A stretch of 64,000 nucleotides of DNA, taken from Methyloversatilis discipulorum (lineage in GTDB: Bacteria; Pseudomonadota; Gammaproteobacteria; Burkholderiales; Rhodocyclaceae). The position numbers were made by a program, and so were the translations under genes. Positions 36,683 to 45,424 of this stretch are shown piece after piece. The notes below the pieces were generated by a model. It saw only the letters and a program-made list of their open reading frames with translations. It was not told where the DNA came from and made no database searches. The DNA is taken from positions 3,993,535 to 4,057,534 of the forward strand of contig NZ_AZUP01000001.1 of NCBI RefSeq assembly GCF_000527135.1, written 5' to 3'. Numbering within the stretch: position 1 is the first letter of the stretch; every line of letters starts with the position of its first letter.

Positions 36683-37361
36683 CATCGTGCTCAGTGACAT
36701 CGTGATGAGCTGCCGTGGGCTGACCAAGGTTTTCCACCAGGGCAAGGTCGAGGTGCCGGTGCTGTCCGGCGTCGATCTGGACGTGATGCGCGGCGAGCGC
36801 GTGGCCATCGTCGGCGCCAGCGGCTCCGGCAAGAGCACGCTGCTGCATCTGCTGGGCGGGCTCGACGTGCCGACCGCGGGCAGCGTGACGCTGCTCGGTC
36901 AGGACTATTCCTCGCTCGGCGAGGCGGCGCGCGGCAGTTTGCGCAACCGCGCGCTGGGTTTCGTCTACCAGTTCCACCACCTGCTGGCCGAGTTTTCGGC
37001 GCTGGACAACGTGGCGATGCCGCTGATGATCCGCCGGCAGACGCGCGCCCAGGCGCGCGAAGCCGCGGCGGCCATGCTGGCCGAAGTCGGGCTGGCGCAT
37101 CGGGTCGAGCACCAGCCGGGTGAACTGTCGGGCGGCGAGCGCCAGCGCGTCGCCATCGCGCGCGCGCTGGTGACGCAGCCGGCCTGCGTGCTGGCCGACG
37201 AACCGACCGGCAATCTCGACAGCAGGACGGCCGATGGCGTGTTCGACCTGATGCTGACGCTGAGCCGCACGCGCGGCACCAGCTTCGTCATCGTCACCCA
37301 CGACGAGCGGCTGGCGGCGCGCACCGACCGCACGGTGCGGCTGGTGGACGGCCGGTTCTGA
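36675..37361 (+). CDS. lolD: lipoprotein-releasing ABC transporter ATP-binding protein LolD
   Basis: The 228-residue ATPase of the Lol system. Walker [11 protein letters not shown]-loop [18 protein letters not shown], signature [15 protein letters not shown] and Walker [12 protein letters not shown] are all intact, with the switch His in [14 protein letters not shown] after the Q-loop is a LolD hallmark. The ATG overlaps the end of lolC by eight bases. Confidence 0.95.
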   Translation: MSDIVLSDIVMSCRGLTKVFHQGKVEVPVLSGVDLDVMRGERVAIVGASGSGKSTLLHLLGGLDVPTAGSVTLLGQDYSSLGEAARGSLRNRALGFVYQFHHLLAEFSALDNVAMPLMIRRQTRAQAREAAAAMLAEVGLAHRVEHQPGELSGGERQRVAIARALVTQPACVLADEPTGNLDSRTADGVFDLMLTLSRTRGTSFVIVTHDERLAARTDRTVRLVDGRF

Positions 37362-37372
37362 GCGGTTCTGCG

Positions 37373-37393
37373 GCGGCCTTGCGGGAAGGCCGC
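37373..37393 (+). terminator. hairpin after lolCD
   Basis: An 8-bp stem (GCGGCCTT / AAGGCCGC) with a 5-base loop starts 12 bases after the lolD stop. There is no T-run, so termination may be weak or factor-dependent. Confidence 0.45.
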
Positions 37394-37402
37394 AGACGCG
37401 CC

Positions 37403-37561
37403 TTCTGTGGCAGCGGCCTTGGCCGCGACACGGCCTCCGCCTCCGCGGGCTTCGATAAAGGCGGCTGTCGGGGTCAGAAGACCCCTCCCACAAAACCCTG
37501 CGCAGGCTCGGGTCGTGGACTAGGCGCATCACCCCTGTGGGAGCGGTCTTCTGACCGCGAC
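37403..37561. repeat. REP-like cluster, copies 2-4
   Basis: Three palindromic units fill the gap between lolD and the next minus-strand gene. The first is forward (37403-37429, hairpin core GCGGCC-TT-GGCCGC). The second is inverted (37467-37493, GGGGTC-AGAA-GACCCC). The third is forward (37534-37561, GCGGTC-TTCT-GACCGC). All carry the TGTGG(G/C)AG leader on one side. Confidence 0.85.
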
Positions 37562-37584
37562 ACGGCGGGCGAAGGTGCGCGGCG

Positions 37585-37839
37585 CTACGGCTGCGCGCTG
37601 CCCCACAAGGCCGCGCGCAGATCGGCGTCGGCGATCTCGTCCAGCCGCAGCCGCACCGTCATCGCGAACGCTTCCGACGCGCGACCCGACCTGAGCACGG
37701 CGATCTGCACGCGCAGTTCGTCGATCAGCGCCCACTCCGCGTCCGGCAGCAGCGCGCGCGTGTCCGGTGCCATCCGCGTGCGGGCGTCGAGGTCACCGCC
37801 GAAGCGCTGGTAGAGCGCGAACTGCTCTGGCGTCAGCAT
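37585..37839 (-). CDS. 84-residue hypothetical protein overlapping the DUF2062 gene
   Basis: The ATG overlaps the stop of the upstream DUF2062 gene by seven bases, indicating translational coupling. The product is soluble, mostly helical in appearance (LTPEQFALYQRFGGDLDART, RLRLDEIADADLRAALWG), and has no signal peptide or known motif. I do not recognise a family. Coupling suggests it works with or beside the DUF2062 membrane protein. Confidence 0.6.
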   Translation of the reverse strand: MLTPEQFALYQRFGGDLDARTRMAPDTRALLPDAEWALIDELRVQIAVLRSGRASEAFAMTVRLRLDEIADADLRAALWGSAQP

Positions 37840-38402
37840 CCGGATGTCTTCCGTCTTTCGGCCCGGCGGCGCCAGTTGCGCACCAGGTGCCAGCGCCAGC
37901 TGCCGAGCACGGCGACATAGCCGAGTCCGGCCAGCGTCAGCGCCAGCAGCGGCAGTCCGATCAGCAGCGGCTCGCCGAGCGCGAAGAACCAGTCGGCCAG
38001 CGCGTGCATCCATCCGCTGAAACCGGCGTCGTCCGGAATGACCGGCGCGTGAAACTGCGCGCCCTCCGGCATCTGCAGACCGAGCAGCGGCATCACCAGC
38101 CGGCCGTAGGCCCAGGCGACCGCGTACAGCGGCACGATGGTGAGCGGGTTGCTGTAGAAGGTGACCACCATCGCCAGCGGCAGGTTCACCCGCAACAGCA
38201 CCGACAGCAGGGCGGCGCTCAGGATCTGCAGCGGACCGGGGATCAGTCCGGCGAACAGGCCGACCGCGACGCCGCCGGCGCAGCTGTGTCGGTTCAGCCG
38301 CCACAGGCGCGGGTGGCCCAGCGTATCGGCAAAAGGCGCCAGCCAGCGGTTGCGGCGCAGGCTTTCGGTGTCGGGCAGGTAACTGCGGATGATCTTTTTC
38401 AT
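37833..38402 (-). CDS. DUF2062 domain membrane protein (second copy)
   Basis: A 189-residue membrane protein of the DUF2062 family. The core motif appears as YSNPLTIVPLYAVAWAYG and the N-terminal helix as NRHSCAGGVAVGLFAGLIPG, matching the protein at 63-584 in layout but diverged in sequence. A C-terminal helix (~155-175) precedes a basic tail. The ATG at 38402 is chosen because KKIIRSYLPD is the usual family start; eight extra codons upstream are possible. It is divergent from comEC. Confidence 0.85.
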   Translation of the reverse strand: MKKIIRSYLPDTESLRRNRWLAPFADTLGHPRLWRLNRHSCAGGVAVGLFAGLIPGPLQILSAALLSVLLRVNLPLAMVVTFYSNPLTIVPLYAVAWAYGRLVMPLLGLQMPEGAQFHAPVIPDDAGFSGWMHALADWFFALGEPLLIGLPLLALTLAGLGYVAVLGSWRWHLVRNWRRRAERRKTSGC

Positions 38403-38573
38403 GGGTGGGGGCGGGTCGTCGCGCACAGCGTAGCGTCAAGACGAGCCGACGGGGCGTGGCCGACGTCGCATCCTGCCTGCTCTGGATCGGCGCCGCGAGC
38501 GGAGGTTCCGGCCGTGCGCGGCAGAGAGTGTCATTCGTATATGCCATATGGGTTGATAGGCGATAATCGATGA

Positions 38574-40925
38574 ATGTCCATCCGCCTCGCATCGTCACTG
38601 GTAGTCGGCGCCTTCCTGGCGTCGCGGCTCGCACGGCTGCCTGATTGGCCGCAGATCGGCGCGCTGGCGGTGCTGGCGCTGGTGTGCATGCTCGCCGGCC
38701 GTCACTGGCGTGGGCTGTCCTGTTTCGGCGTGCTGCTGGCGTCGTTCTGCTGGGCGGCCGGCTGGGGGCTGACACAGCTCGACCGGCGTCTGGACGGCGC
38801 GCTCGAAGGACGTGACATCGACATCGTCGGCGTTGTCGCCGGCCTGCCCATGCGCACCGAGCGCGGCCTGCGCTTCGATTTCGAGGTCGAGCGGGCGCCG
38901 CCCGGCGTGCCGCCGCGCATCGTGCTGAACTGGTACGACGCGCGCGGCGAGCAGGCGTCGTGGGCGCGCCCCGCGCTGCCGGCCGGCAGTCGCTGGCAGC
39001 TGCGCGTGCGACTGAAACGGCCGCACGGCAATATGAATCCGCACGGCTTCGATTACGAAGGCTGGCTGTTCGCACGCGGCATCGGCGCCACCGGTCATGT
39101 GCGCACTTCTGGCGATGCGGCGCCGAAGATGCTGGAAGCCGAGGCGGCCGGCGTCGGCAACGCGGTGCAGCGCGCGCGGCAGGCGGTACGCGCGCGCTTC
39201 GAACGCGTGCTCGGCGTCGTCGACGGTGTGTCCGTCACCCATCCGTGGGCGGGCGTACTGATCGCGCTGGCGATCGGCGACCAGCGCGCCATTTCGCCAG
39301 CACAGTGGGACCTGTTCGAGCGAGCCGGCCTGACCCATCTGGTGTCGATTTCCGGCCTGCACGTGACCATGGTGGCGGCGCTGGCCGGCTGGCTGTGTGC
39401 GGCCGTCTGGCGTCGCGTTCCGATACTGGCGCTGCGCTGTCCAGCACAGCGGGCGGGGGTACTGGCCGGGCTGCTGGCCGCCGCTGCCTACTGCGCGCTG
39501 GCCGGCTTCGGCATCCCGGCCCAGCGCACGCTGATCATGCTCGCCGTGGCCGGACTTGCGCTGCTCGCCGGGCGCTTCTCGTCGCCATCGCACGCGCTGG
39601 CGCTGGCGGTCGCTGTCGTGCTGCCGCTGCATCCGCTGGCGGTGATCGACGCTGGTTTCTGGCTGTCCTTCGGTGCAGTGGCGGTGCTGTTCTATGCGGC
39701 CACGAGCGAACTGGGCGCGCGTCATCCGCTGCGTCGCTGGTTGCGCGCGCAGGCGGCGATCACCATCGGGCTGGCGCCGCTGACGCTTGCGCTGTTCGGC
39801 CGCATGTCGCTGCTGGCACCGCTGGTCAATCTGTTCGCGATACCGCTGGTCAGCGGGCTGATCACGCCGCTCGCCCTGCTGGCGGTGCTGCTGCCCGTCG
39901 ACCTGCTGCTCATCTGTGCGCATGCGCTGACGTCGGTGCTGATGAGCATTGCGGCAACGCTGACGACGCCGGACTGGGCGCTGTGGCACGGCGCTGCGCC
40001 GCCGCCGTGGGCGGTGCTGGCCGGTGTCGTCGGCGCTGGCTGTGCGCTGGCGCCCGCCGGGTGGAGCGGGCGCGTTCTCGCTCTGCCGCTGATGCTGCCC
40101 TTGCTGCTCTTCACGCCGCCGCGACCTGCGCCCGGCGACATGACGGTCACCGTGCTCGACGTCGGGCAGGGGCTGGCGGTGCACGTGCAGACGGCGGCGC
40201 ACGATCTGGTGTTCGACACCGGCCCGCGCTATGGCGCGGAAGCCGATGCCGGCGAACGCCTGCTGCTGCCCTATCTGCGCGCCGGCGGCGTGCGCCGGCT
40301 CGACCTGCTGCTGGTCAGCCACGCCGACAGCGACCATTCGGGCGGCGCCGCTTCGCTGCTCGACGGCATGCCGGTTGACCGTGTGCTGTCGTCGGTACCG
40401 GCGCACGACGGGTTGCGGCTGCTGCGGCCCGACACCGAGGACTGCACCGCCGGGCAAAGGTGGTCCGTCGACGGCGTGCGCTTCGAACTGATGTACCCGC
40501 CGCCCGGCGCGGTGGCGCGCGGTGCGCGTTCGAGCAACGCGCTGTCCTGCGTACTGCGGGTGCAGTCGGCGCACGGCGTCGCGCTGATCACCGGCGACCT
40601 GCTGGCCGACGGCGAAAGCGCGCTGCTGGCGGCAGGCGCGCCGCTTGCTGCATACCTGCTGGTCAGCCCGCACCACGGCAGCCGCACCTCGTCCACTCAG
40701 GCCTTTGTCGATACGGTCGCGGCGCGCGAGGTGGTGCATGCGGTCGGCTACCGCAACCGCTTCAATCACCCGCATCCGGCCGTCGCGGCGCGTTACGCGG
40801 CCGCCGGTGCGACGCAGCGGCGCAGCGATCGCGATGGCGCGGTGCGCTACCGCTTCACTGCGCAGGGTGTTGCGATCGAACGCAGCCGGGAGCAGGACGC
40901 GCGCTACTGGCACAATGAGTTCTAG
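38574..40925 (+). CDS. comEC: DNA internalization protein ComEC/Rec2
   Basis: The 783-residue inner-membrane channel that carries transforming DNA into the cytoplasm. The N-terminal part has two helices and an OB-like DUF4131 region (RPHGNMNPHGFDYEGWLFARG). The Competence domain follows with LVSISGLHVTMVAALAG and GFGIPAQRTLIMLAVAG. The C-terminal metallo-beta-lactamase region has VLDVGQGLAVHV, SHADSDHSGG and SPHHGSRTSS. All parts are full length. The TAG stop lies inside a CTAGGGG repeat array. No other competence gene is in the window. Confidence 0.92.
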   Translation: MSIRLASSLVVGAFLASRLARLPDWPQIGALAVLALVCMLAGRHWRGLSCFGVLLASFCWAAGWGLTQLDRRLDGALEGRDIDIVGVVAGLPMRTERGLRFDFEVERAPPGVPPRIVLNWYDARGEQASWARPALPAGSRWQLRVRLKRPHGNMNPHGFDYEGWLFARGIGATGHVRTSGDAAPKMLEAEAAGVGNAVQRARQAVRARFERVLGVVDGVSVTHPWAGVLIALAIGDQRAISPAQWDLFERAGLTHLVSISGLHVTMVAALAGWLCAAVWRRVPILALRCPAQRAGVLAGLLAAAAYCALAGFGIPAQRTLIMLAVAGLALLAGRFSSPSHALALAVAVVLPLHPLAVIDAGFWLSFGAVAVLFYAATSELGARHPLRRWLRAQAAITIGLAPLTLALFGRMSLLAPLVNLFAIPLVSGLITPLALLAVLLPVDLLLICAHALTSVLMSIAATLTTPDWALWHGAAPPPWAVLAGVVGAGCALAPAGWSGRVLALPLMLPLLLFTPPRPAPGDMTVTVLDVGQGLAVHVQTAAHDLVFDTGPRYGAEADAGERLLLPYLRAGGVRRLDLLLVSHADSDHSGGAASLLDGMPVDRVLSSVPAHDGLRLLRPDTEDCTAGQRWSVDGVRFELMYPPPGAVARGARSSNALSCVLRVQSAHGVALITGDLLADGESALLAAGAPLAAYLLVSPHHGSRTSSTQAFVDTVAAREVVHAVGYRNRFNHPHPAVAARYAAAGATQRRSDRDGAVRYRFTAQGVAIERSREQDARYWHNEF

Positions 40926-40949
40926 GGGCTAGGGGCTAGGGGCTAGGGG
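40922..40949. repeat. CTAGGGG heptamer array (4 copies)
   Basis: Four exact tandem CTAGGGG units that start at the comEC stop codon and end 5 bases before the next ATG. It matches the array at 34306-34326. Confidence 0.92.
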
Positions 40950-40954
40950 GCGAC

Positions 40955-41869
40955 ATGGGCGTGATCGACAAGGTGGCGGGGTGGTTCGGGCGGGCGCGGG
41001 TGAGCGAACAGCCGCGGCTGCTGCACGTGCAGTGCGCCAATCCGAAAGGACTGCACCGGATGGCCTACGCCGAGTGGGGCGATCCGGACAATCCGCGCGT
41101 GCTGGTGTGCGTGCACGGCCTGACCCGGGTCGGCCGCGATTTTGATTTTCTCGCGCAGCGACTGTCCCAGCATTACCGCGTCGTCTGCCCGGACGTGGTC
41201 GGGCGCGGTCGCAGCGACTGGCTGCCGGATGCGGCCGGTTACGGTGTGCCGCAGTACGTCGGCGACATGGTCACGCTGATTGCCCGCCTCGGCGTCGAGC
41301 ACGTGCACTGGTTCGGCACCTCGATGGGCGGGCTGATCGGCATGGCGCTGGCCGCGCTGCCGCAGACGCCGATCACGCGCATGGTGCTGAACGACGTCGG
41401 TCCGGTGGTGACCGCAGTCAGCCTGCGCCGTATCGCCGAGTACGTCGGCAAGGCGCCGAAGTTCGCATCGCTGGACGAGGCCGAGCGCTATATCCGCGTG
41501 GTCAGCGCGCCTTTCGGCCCGCTGACCGACGCGCAGTGGCGCCACCTGACCGTGCACGTGACGCGGCCGACGGCTGAGGGCGGTTTCGAAATGGGTTACG
41601 ACCCGGACATCGGCAAGCCGCTCGCCGCCATGCAGTTCCTCGGCGACATCGAGCTGTGGAACCTGTACGACGCGATACGCTGCCCGACGCTGTGCGTGCG
41701 CGGTGCAGAATCCGACCTGCTGACGCACGACACGCTGACGCAGATGAGCGCGCGCGGCCCGAGGGCGCGCACGCTCGAAATACCCGGTGTCGGTCACGCG
41801 CCGATGTTCATGGACATCGCGCAGACCGCACCGGTCGAACAATTCCTCACTGAAGACACGGTTTCATGA
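40955..41869 (+). CDS. alpha/beta-fold hydrolase
   Basis: A 304-residue cytoplasmic hydrolase of unknown substrate. The oxyanion-hole segment CVHGLTRVGRDFDFLA, nucleophile elbow GTSMGG (Ser123) and a late catalytic His in GVGHAPMF are present. The acid probably lies in CVRGAESDLLT. The ATG follows the CTAGGGG array by five bases, with GGGGGCGAC as the only ribosome-binding-like sequence. Its stop overlaps the DUF1415 start by four bases. Confidence 0.85.
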   Translation: MGVIDKVAGWFGRARVSEQPRLLHVQCANPKGLHRMAYAEWGDPDNPRVLVCVHGLTRVGRDFDFLAQRLSQHYRVVCPDVVGRGRSDWLPDAAGYGVPQYVGDMVTLIARLGVEHVHWFGTSMGGLIGMALAALPQTPITRMVLNDVGPVVTAVSLRRIAEYVGKAPKFASLDEAERYIRVVSAPFGPLTDAQWRHLTVHVTRPTAEGGFEMGYDPDIGKPLAAMQFLGDIELWNLYDAIRCPTLCVRGAESDLLTHDTLTQMSARGPRARTLEIPGVGHAPMFMDIAQTAPVEQFLTEDTVS

Positions 41870-42423
41870 ACAAGGACGACATCATCGCCGCCACCCGCCA
41901 CTGGATAGAGAAGGCGGTCATCGGGCTCAATCTGTGCCCGTTCGCCAAGGCGGTGTATGTGAAGGAGCAGGTGCGTTACGTGGTCAGCGAGGCGAAGCAC
42001 CTCGACGGTCTGCTCGAAGACATTGATCGCGAGATCAGCTTTCTTGCCGCGGCCGATCCGCAGCAGGTCGATACCACGCTGATCATGCACGCCTCGCTGC
42101 TTGAGGACTTTCTCGATTTCAACGACTTCCTCGACATCGTTGACGAAGCCGTCAGCGAGCAGGGCCACGAAGGCGTGATCCAGGTCGCCGCCTTCCACCC
42201 GCAGTGGCAGTTCGCCGAAACCGAGCCGGACGACATCGGCAACTACACCAACCGCGCACCCTTCCCGACTATACATCTGCTGCGCGAGGCCAGCGTCACG
42301 CGTGCGGTAGATGCTTTCCCGGAGGCGGAAAGCATCTACGAGCGCAATATCGAAACGCTGCAGAAGCTGGGCATCGAGGGCTGGCGCGCGCTCGGTCTGC
42401 CGGACGGGCGACGCCAGCGCTGA
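41866..42423 (+). CDS. DUF1415 family protein
   Basis: A 185-residue soluble protein of the DUF1415 family. Characteristic segments are WIEKAVIGLNLCPFAKAVY, DTTLIMHASLLEDFLDFNDF, QVAAFHPQWQFA and APFPTIHLLREASVTRAV. The biochemical function is unknown. It overlaps the alpha/beta hydrolase by four bases, so the two are co-translated and may act together. Confidence 0.9.
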   Translation: MNKDDIIAATRHWIEKAVIGLNLCPFAKAVYVKEQVRYVVSEAKHLDGLLEDIDREISFLAAADPQQVDTTLIMHASLLEDFLDFNDFLDIVDEAVSEQGHEGVIQVAAFHPQWQFAETEPDDIGNYTNRAPFPTIHLLREASVTRAVDAFPEAESIYERNIETLQKLGIEGWRALGLPDGRRQR

Positions 42424-42428
42424 CGCGC

Positions 42429-42701
42429 TCAATCGAACTCGGAATAGGTGTTCAGTTCGGCGCTCAGCTTCGCCCAGTCACAGGCCTGATGGTGCAGCCC
42501 CGACGGCGTCGGGATGTCGATGGCGAAGCTGCGACCGTCGGCGCTGAGCAGGCCGGTGCCGTGGATCGCCGGCCCGTCCGGGTGCGCCGGGTCGCGCACC
42601 ACCACCTTCATCGGACGCCCGGGCACGGCGGATTCGAGCCGCAGGCGGTTGGAATGATTCGTCAGGTCGACGACGTATTCACATGCGTGTGCATCAGTCA
42701 T
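42429..42701 (-). CDS. 90-residue hypothetical protein
   Basis: A short soluble protein with an excellent ribosome-binding site (GGGAGGTGAG) before the ATG, which supports it as a real gene. It has a likely beta-rich middle (MKVVVRDPAHPDG, GLLSADGRSFAIDIP) and a closing CDWAKLSAELNTYSEF. No family is recognised. It lies between the convergent DUF1415 gene (5 bases away) and the histidine kinase gene (54 bases upstream). Confidence 0.65.
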   Translation of the reverse strand: MTDAHACEYVVDLTNHSNRLRLESAVPGRPMKVVVRDPAHPDGPAIHGTGLLSADGRSFAIDIPTPSGLHHQACDWAKLSAELNTYSEFD

Positions 42702-42755
42702 GACTCACCTCCCGCTGGATGGTGTCCTCAATCTAGCACCGTCAGTGCATCCATG

Positions 42756-44087
42756 TCAGGCCGCGACCGTTTCCGGCTCCGCCACCCGGGTGGCCACGCT
42801 GGCGCGTGCAAGGGGCATTTCGACGATGAAACGCGCACCGCCGCCCGGCGGTGACTCGGCGCGGATGCGCCCGCCGTGGCGCGACACGATGCGCGACACG
42901 ATGGCCAGACCCGCACCCACGCCCGGATGTTCGGACGCCGGATGCAGGCGTTCGAACACGCGGAACAGCCGGTGCGCTTGCGACGGGTCGAAGCCGGGGC
43001 CGTTGTCGCTGACCGCGTAGCAGGCGCGGCCCGCTTCCATCCAGCCTTCCACCGTCACTTCGCTGAGCGGTTGCGCGCGCGAGAACTTCAGCGCGTTGTC
43101 GATCAGGTTCTGCCACACCTGCCGGAACAGCACCGGGTCGGCCAGCGTGTCGGGCAGCGCGCCAATGTCTACGCTGACGCGCTTGTCGTCGCGGTAGCCG
43201 GGGTGCGATGCGACCACCTCGCGCACCAGCGCGGCCGGATTGATGCGCTGTACCTGCGGCGACTTGCTGCCGATGCGCGAGAAATCGAGGATGGCGTCGA
43301 TCAGCTCGCCCATGCGCACCGTGTTGGCGACGATGCGGTCCAGATACAGCCGTTGTTCGTCATTCAGGCTGGCCGCCGCCTCTTCCAGCAGGATGCGCGA
43401 GAAGCCGTCGATGGCGCGCAGCGGCGTGCGCAGATCGTGCGCGCACGAGTAGCCGAAGGCGGCCAGATCGTCGTTGAGCTGGCGCAGTTCCAGCGTGCGC
43501 GCGGCGACGCGCTCTTCGAGGTGTTCGTTCATGTCGCGCAGGCGGCGCTCCGACGTTTCGAGTGCGCGCCGGGTGCGCGCCTGGCGCAGCGTGGCGCGGC
43601 GCAGTTCGAGTTGCGAAATGACGTGACGCGCCAGTGCGGCCAGCGATTCGACCTGTCCTGCGCTGAGCTGGCGTGCCACGTGATCGGCCACGCACAGCGC
43701 GCCGACCGCATGACCTTCCGGCGTCACCAGCGGCGCGCCGGCGTAGAAGCGGATGTGCGGCGCGCCGGTCACCAGCGGATTGCCGGCGAAGCGCACGTCG
43801 GCGTGCGTGTCTTCGACCACGAACACTTCGCGCTGCGCGATCGCGTGGCTGCACAGCGCAACGCTGCGCGGCGTCTCGTCCGGCCCGCCGCCGGTACGTG
43901 CCTTGAACCACTGGCGGTCGTGGTCGATCAGGCTGATATAGGCCATCGGTGTCCCGCACAGCCGGGTGGCCAGCAGCACGAAGTCGTCGTAGAGCGGATC
44001 GGCGTCGGTGTCGAGGATGGCGTACTCGGCCAGCGCGGCGAGTCGTTCTGCCTCGTCGGGCAGGGCAGGGGCGGGCGTGAAGTGCAT
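42756..44087 (-). CDS. GAF-domain sensor histidine kinase
   Basis: A 443-residue cytoplasmic kinase without membrane helices. Residues ~15-165 form a GAF domain (LCGTPMAYISLIDHDRQWFK, RFYAGAPLVTPEGHAVGALC). A coiled-coil linker follows. The HisKA domain has the phospho-acceptor His at ~215 in YSCAHDLRTPLRAIDGF, the phytochrome-like/PHY-associated form. The HATPase part shows NLIDNALKFS, DNGPGFD and GVGAGLAIVSRIVSRHGG. No response regulator is adjacent. The ATG at 44087 (HFTPAPALPDEAER) is chosen over an unconserved extension to 44195. Confidence 0.9.
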   Translation of the reverse strand: MHFTPAPALPDEAERLAALAEYAILDTDADPLYDDFVLLATRLCGTPMAYISLIDHDRQWFKARTGGGPDETPRSVALCSHAIAQREVFVVEDTHADVRFAGNPLVTGAPHIRFYAGAPLVTPEGHAVGALCVADHVARQLSAGQVESLAALARHVISQLELRRATLRQARTRRALETSERRLRDMNEHLEERVAARTLELRQLNDDLAAFGYSCAHDLRTPLRAIDGFSRILLEEAAASLNDEQRLYLDRIVANTVRMGELIDAILDFSRIGSKSPQVQRINPAALVREVVASHPGYRDDKRVSVDIGALPDTLADPVLFRQVWQNLIDNALKFSRAQPLSEVTVEGWMEAGRACYAVSDNGPGFDPSQAHRLFRVFERLHPASEHPGVGAGLAIVSRIVSRHGGRIRAESPPGGGARFIVEMPLARASVATRVAEPETVAA

Positions 44088-44246
44088 TGTCTGGGCGACC
44101 TCGGATGGGTGGTGTGGCCGGTCAGTGGCATACGCGCCGCACGCTGCGGCAGCGCAGCCAGCCTGGGCAGGCCAGCGGGGACCGGACGGCCGCATGGTGC
44201 CGCGGCACGCGCATGTTCATGTTGATCATGGACAAGGTTCATGCCG

Positions 44247-44265
44247 GGCATATCTTTGGCATATC
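44247..44265. promoter_or_regulatory. direct repeat in the divergent kinase/truC gap
   Basis: GGCATATC occurs twice, 11 bases apart start to start (44247-44254 and 44258-44265), which places both on the same DNA face. It sits in the gap between the divergent kinase and truC genes and is AT-richer than its surroundings. An operator is possible. Confidence 0.35.
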
Positions 44266-44347
44266 ACTTTGGTTTACACCGATTCCCCGTGCCATTCCTC
44301 GGACGGGTGGTGCATGATCCGCGGCTCTCATGGAAGCGGACGTCCAC

Positions 44348-45118
44348 ATGCTCGACATCCTGTACCGCGACGAGGCCATGATCGCCATCGACAAGCCGTC
44401 CGGCCTGCTGGTGCATCGGACGGCGCTCGATCGCCACGAAACCGAATTCGCGGTGCAGCAGCTGCGCGACCAGATCGGCCAGCGCGTGTGGCCGGTACAC
44501 CGGCTGGACCGCGGCACTTCGGGCGTGCTGGTGTTCGCGCTCGACGCCACCTCGGCGCACGCGCTGGCACAGCAGTTCGCGCAGCACCTGCCGGCCAAGC
44601 GCTATCTCGCCGTGGTGCGCGGTCACCCGCCGGAGGCGGGCGAGATCGATCACCCGTTGCGCCGCATCGACGACGCGATCGACCCGCGCGGCGCGCGCGA
44701 GGGTGCCGAACCGGTGGCTGCGCAGCCTGCCGTCACCCGCTACCGGCGTCTGGCCGTGGCCGAAATGCCGGTGGCGATAGACCGCTACCCGAGCAGCCGC
44801 TACGCGCTGGTCGAGGCGATGCCGCTGACCGGCCGCACGCACCAGATCCGCCGTCACCTCAAGCACATTGCCCATCCGGTCATCGGCGACGCCAGCTACG
44901 GCAAGGGTGCGCACAACCGCTACGTCGCCACGCTGTGCGGCCAGTCGCGGCTGCTGCTCGCCTGTATACATATGCATATCCGCCACCCGATCAGCGGCGC
45001 TGACATCGAACTGCGCTGCGGGCCGGGCACGGCTTTCGAGCGGCTGGCAGAGGTATTCGGGTGGGATGCGGCGGTGCTGCGGCCTGAGGCTGTGCATCCG
45101 CTGCGTGGCAGTCAGTAG
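44348..45118 (+). CDS. truC: tRNA pseudouridine synthase C (RluA family)
   Basis: Makes pseudouridine 65 in tRNA. The 256-residue protein opens LDILYRDEAMIAIDKPSGLL, then HRTALDRHETEFAVQQLRDQ and the catalytic-Asp motif HRLDRGTSGVLVFAL. PLTGRTHQIRRHLKHIAHPV lies in the C-terminal half. The TruC-specific 'LVHR..LDRHET.FAVQ.LRDQIGQ.V.PVHRLDR' order separates it from RluC/RluD. An ATG six codons upstream (44330) is possible; homology begins at 44348. Confidence 0.88.
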   Translation: MLDILYRDEAMIAIDKPSGLLVHRTALDRHETEFAVQQLRDQIGQRVWPVHRLDRGTSGVLVFALDATSAHALAQQFAQHLPAKRYLAVVRGHPPEAGEIDHPLRRIDDAIDPRGAREGAEPVAAQPAVTRYRRLAVAEMPVAIDRYPSSRYALVEAMPLTGRTHQIRRHLKHIAHPVIGDASYGKGAHNRYVATLCGQSRLLLACIHMHIRHPISGADIELRCGPGTAFERLAEVFGWDAAVLRPEAVHPLRGSQ

Positions 45119-45152
45119 GCTGCACTGCACCCACCCGCATACGCTTGCGCGC

Positions 45153-45374
45153 TCTGTGGGAGGGGTCTTCTGACCCCGACTGCAGCCTGGATCGAAGCTG
45201 GCGGACCCGCAACCGCTGCGTCGCGGTCAGAAGACCGCTCCTACAGTAGGTGCGCGCACGATCCGCCACCGAAGCCGTGATTCTGTGGGAGGGGTCTTCT
45301 GACCCCGACATGAGCCTGTATCGGAGCCTGGGGACTGCAGCCGCCGTGTCGCGGTCAGAGGACCGCTCCTACAG
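45153..45374. repeat. REP-like cluster, copies 5-8, in two facing pairs
   Basis: Forward unit 45153-45180, inverted unit 45219-45246, forward 45282-45309 and inverted 45348-45374. Each pair is joined by a related spacer (both contain GCAGCC or GAGCCTG and a CGTCGCGG/GTGTCGCGG join), and the pair repeats with a period of about 129 bases. Forward units have GGGGTC-TTCT-GACCCC cores; inverted units have GCGGTC-AGAA-GACCGC or GCGGTC-AGAG-GACCGC. They fill most of the 399-base gap between truC and the exbB gene. Confidence 0.88.
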
Positions 45375-45424
45375 GGGGGGCTGATCGGTTCGGTGCGGCC
45401 TCCAGTATCGATGCACAAGCCGCG

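Noticed and set aside
35438..36838. N-terminal extension of the RpfE-like gene back to 36838
   Set aside because: The extension is antisense to lolC and has no homology; the protein start at 35305 matches its family.
38595..40913. A 772-codon minus-strand frame opposite comEC
   Set aside because: Composition is that of an antisense shadow, and ComEC motifs on the plus strand are complete.
45153..45374. The facing repeats before exbB as a CRISPR array
   Set aside because: Units alternate in orientation and the spacers are related to each other, which fits REP/BIME elements instead.
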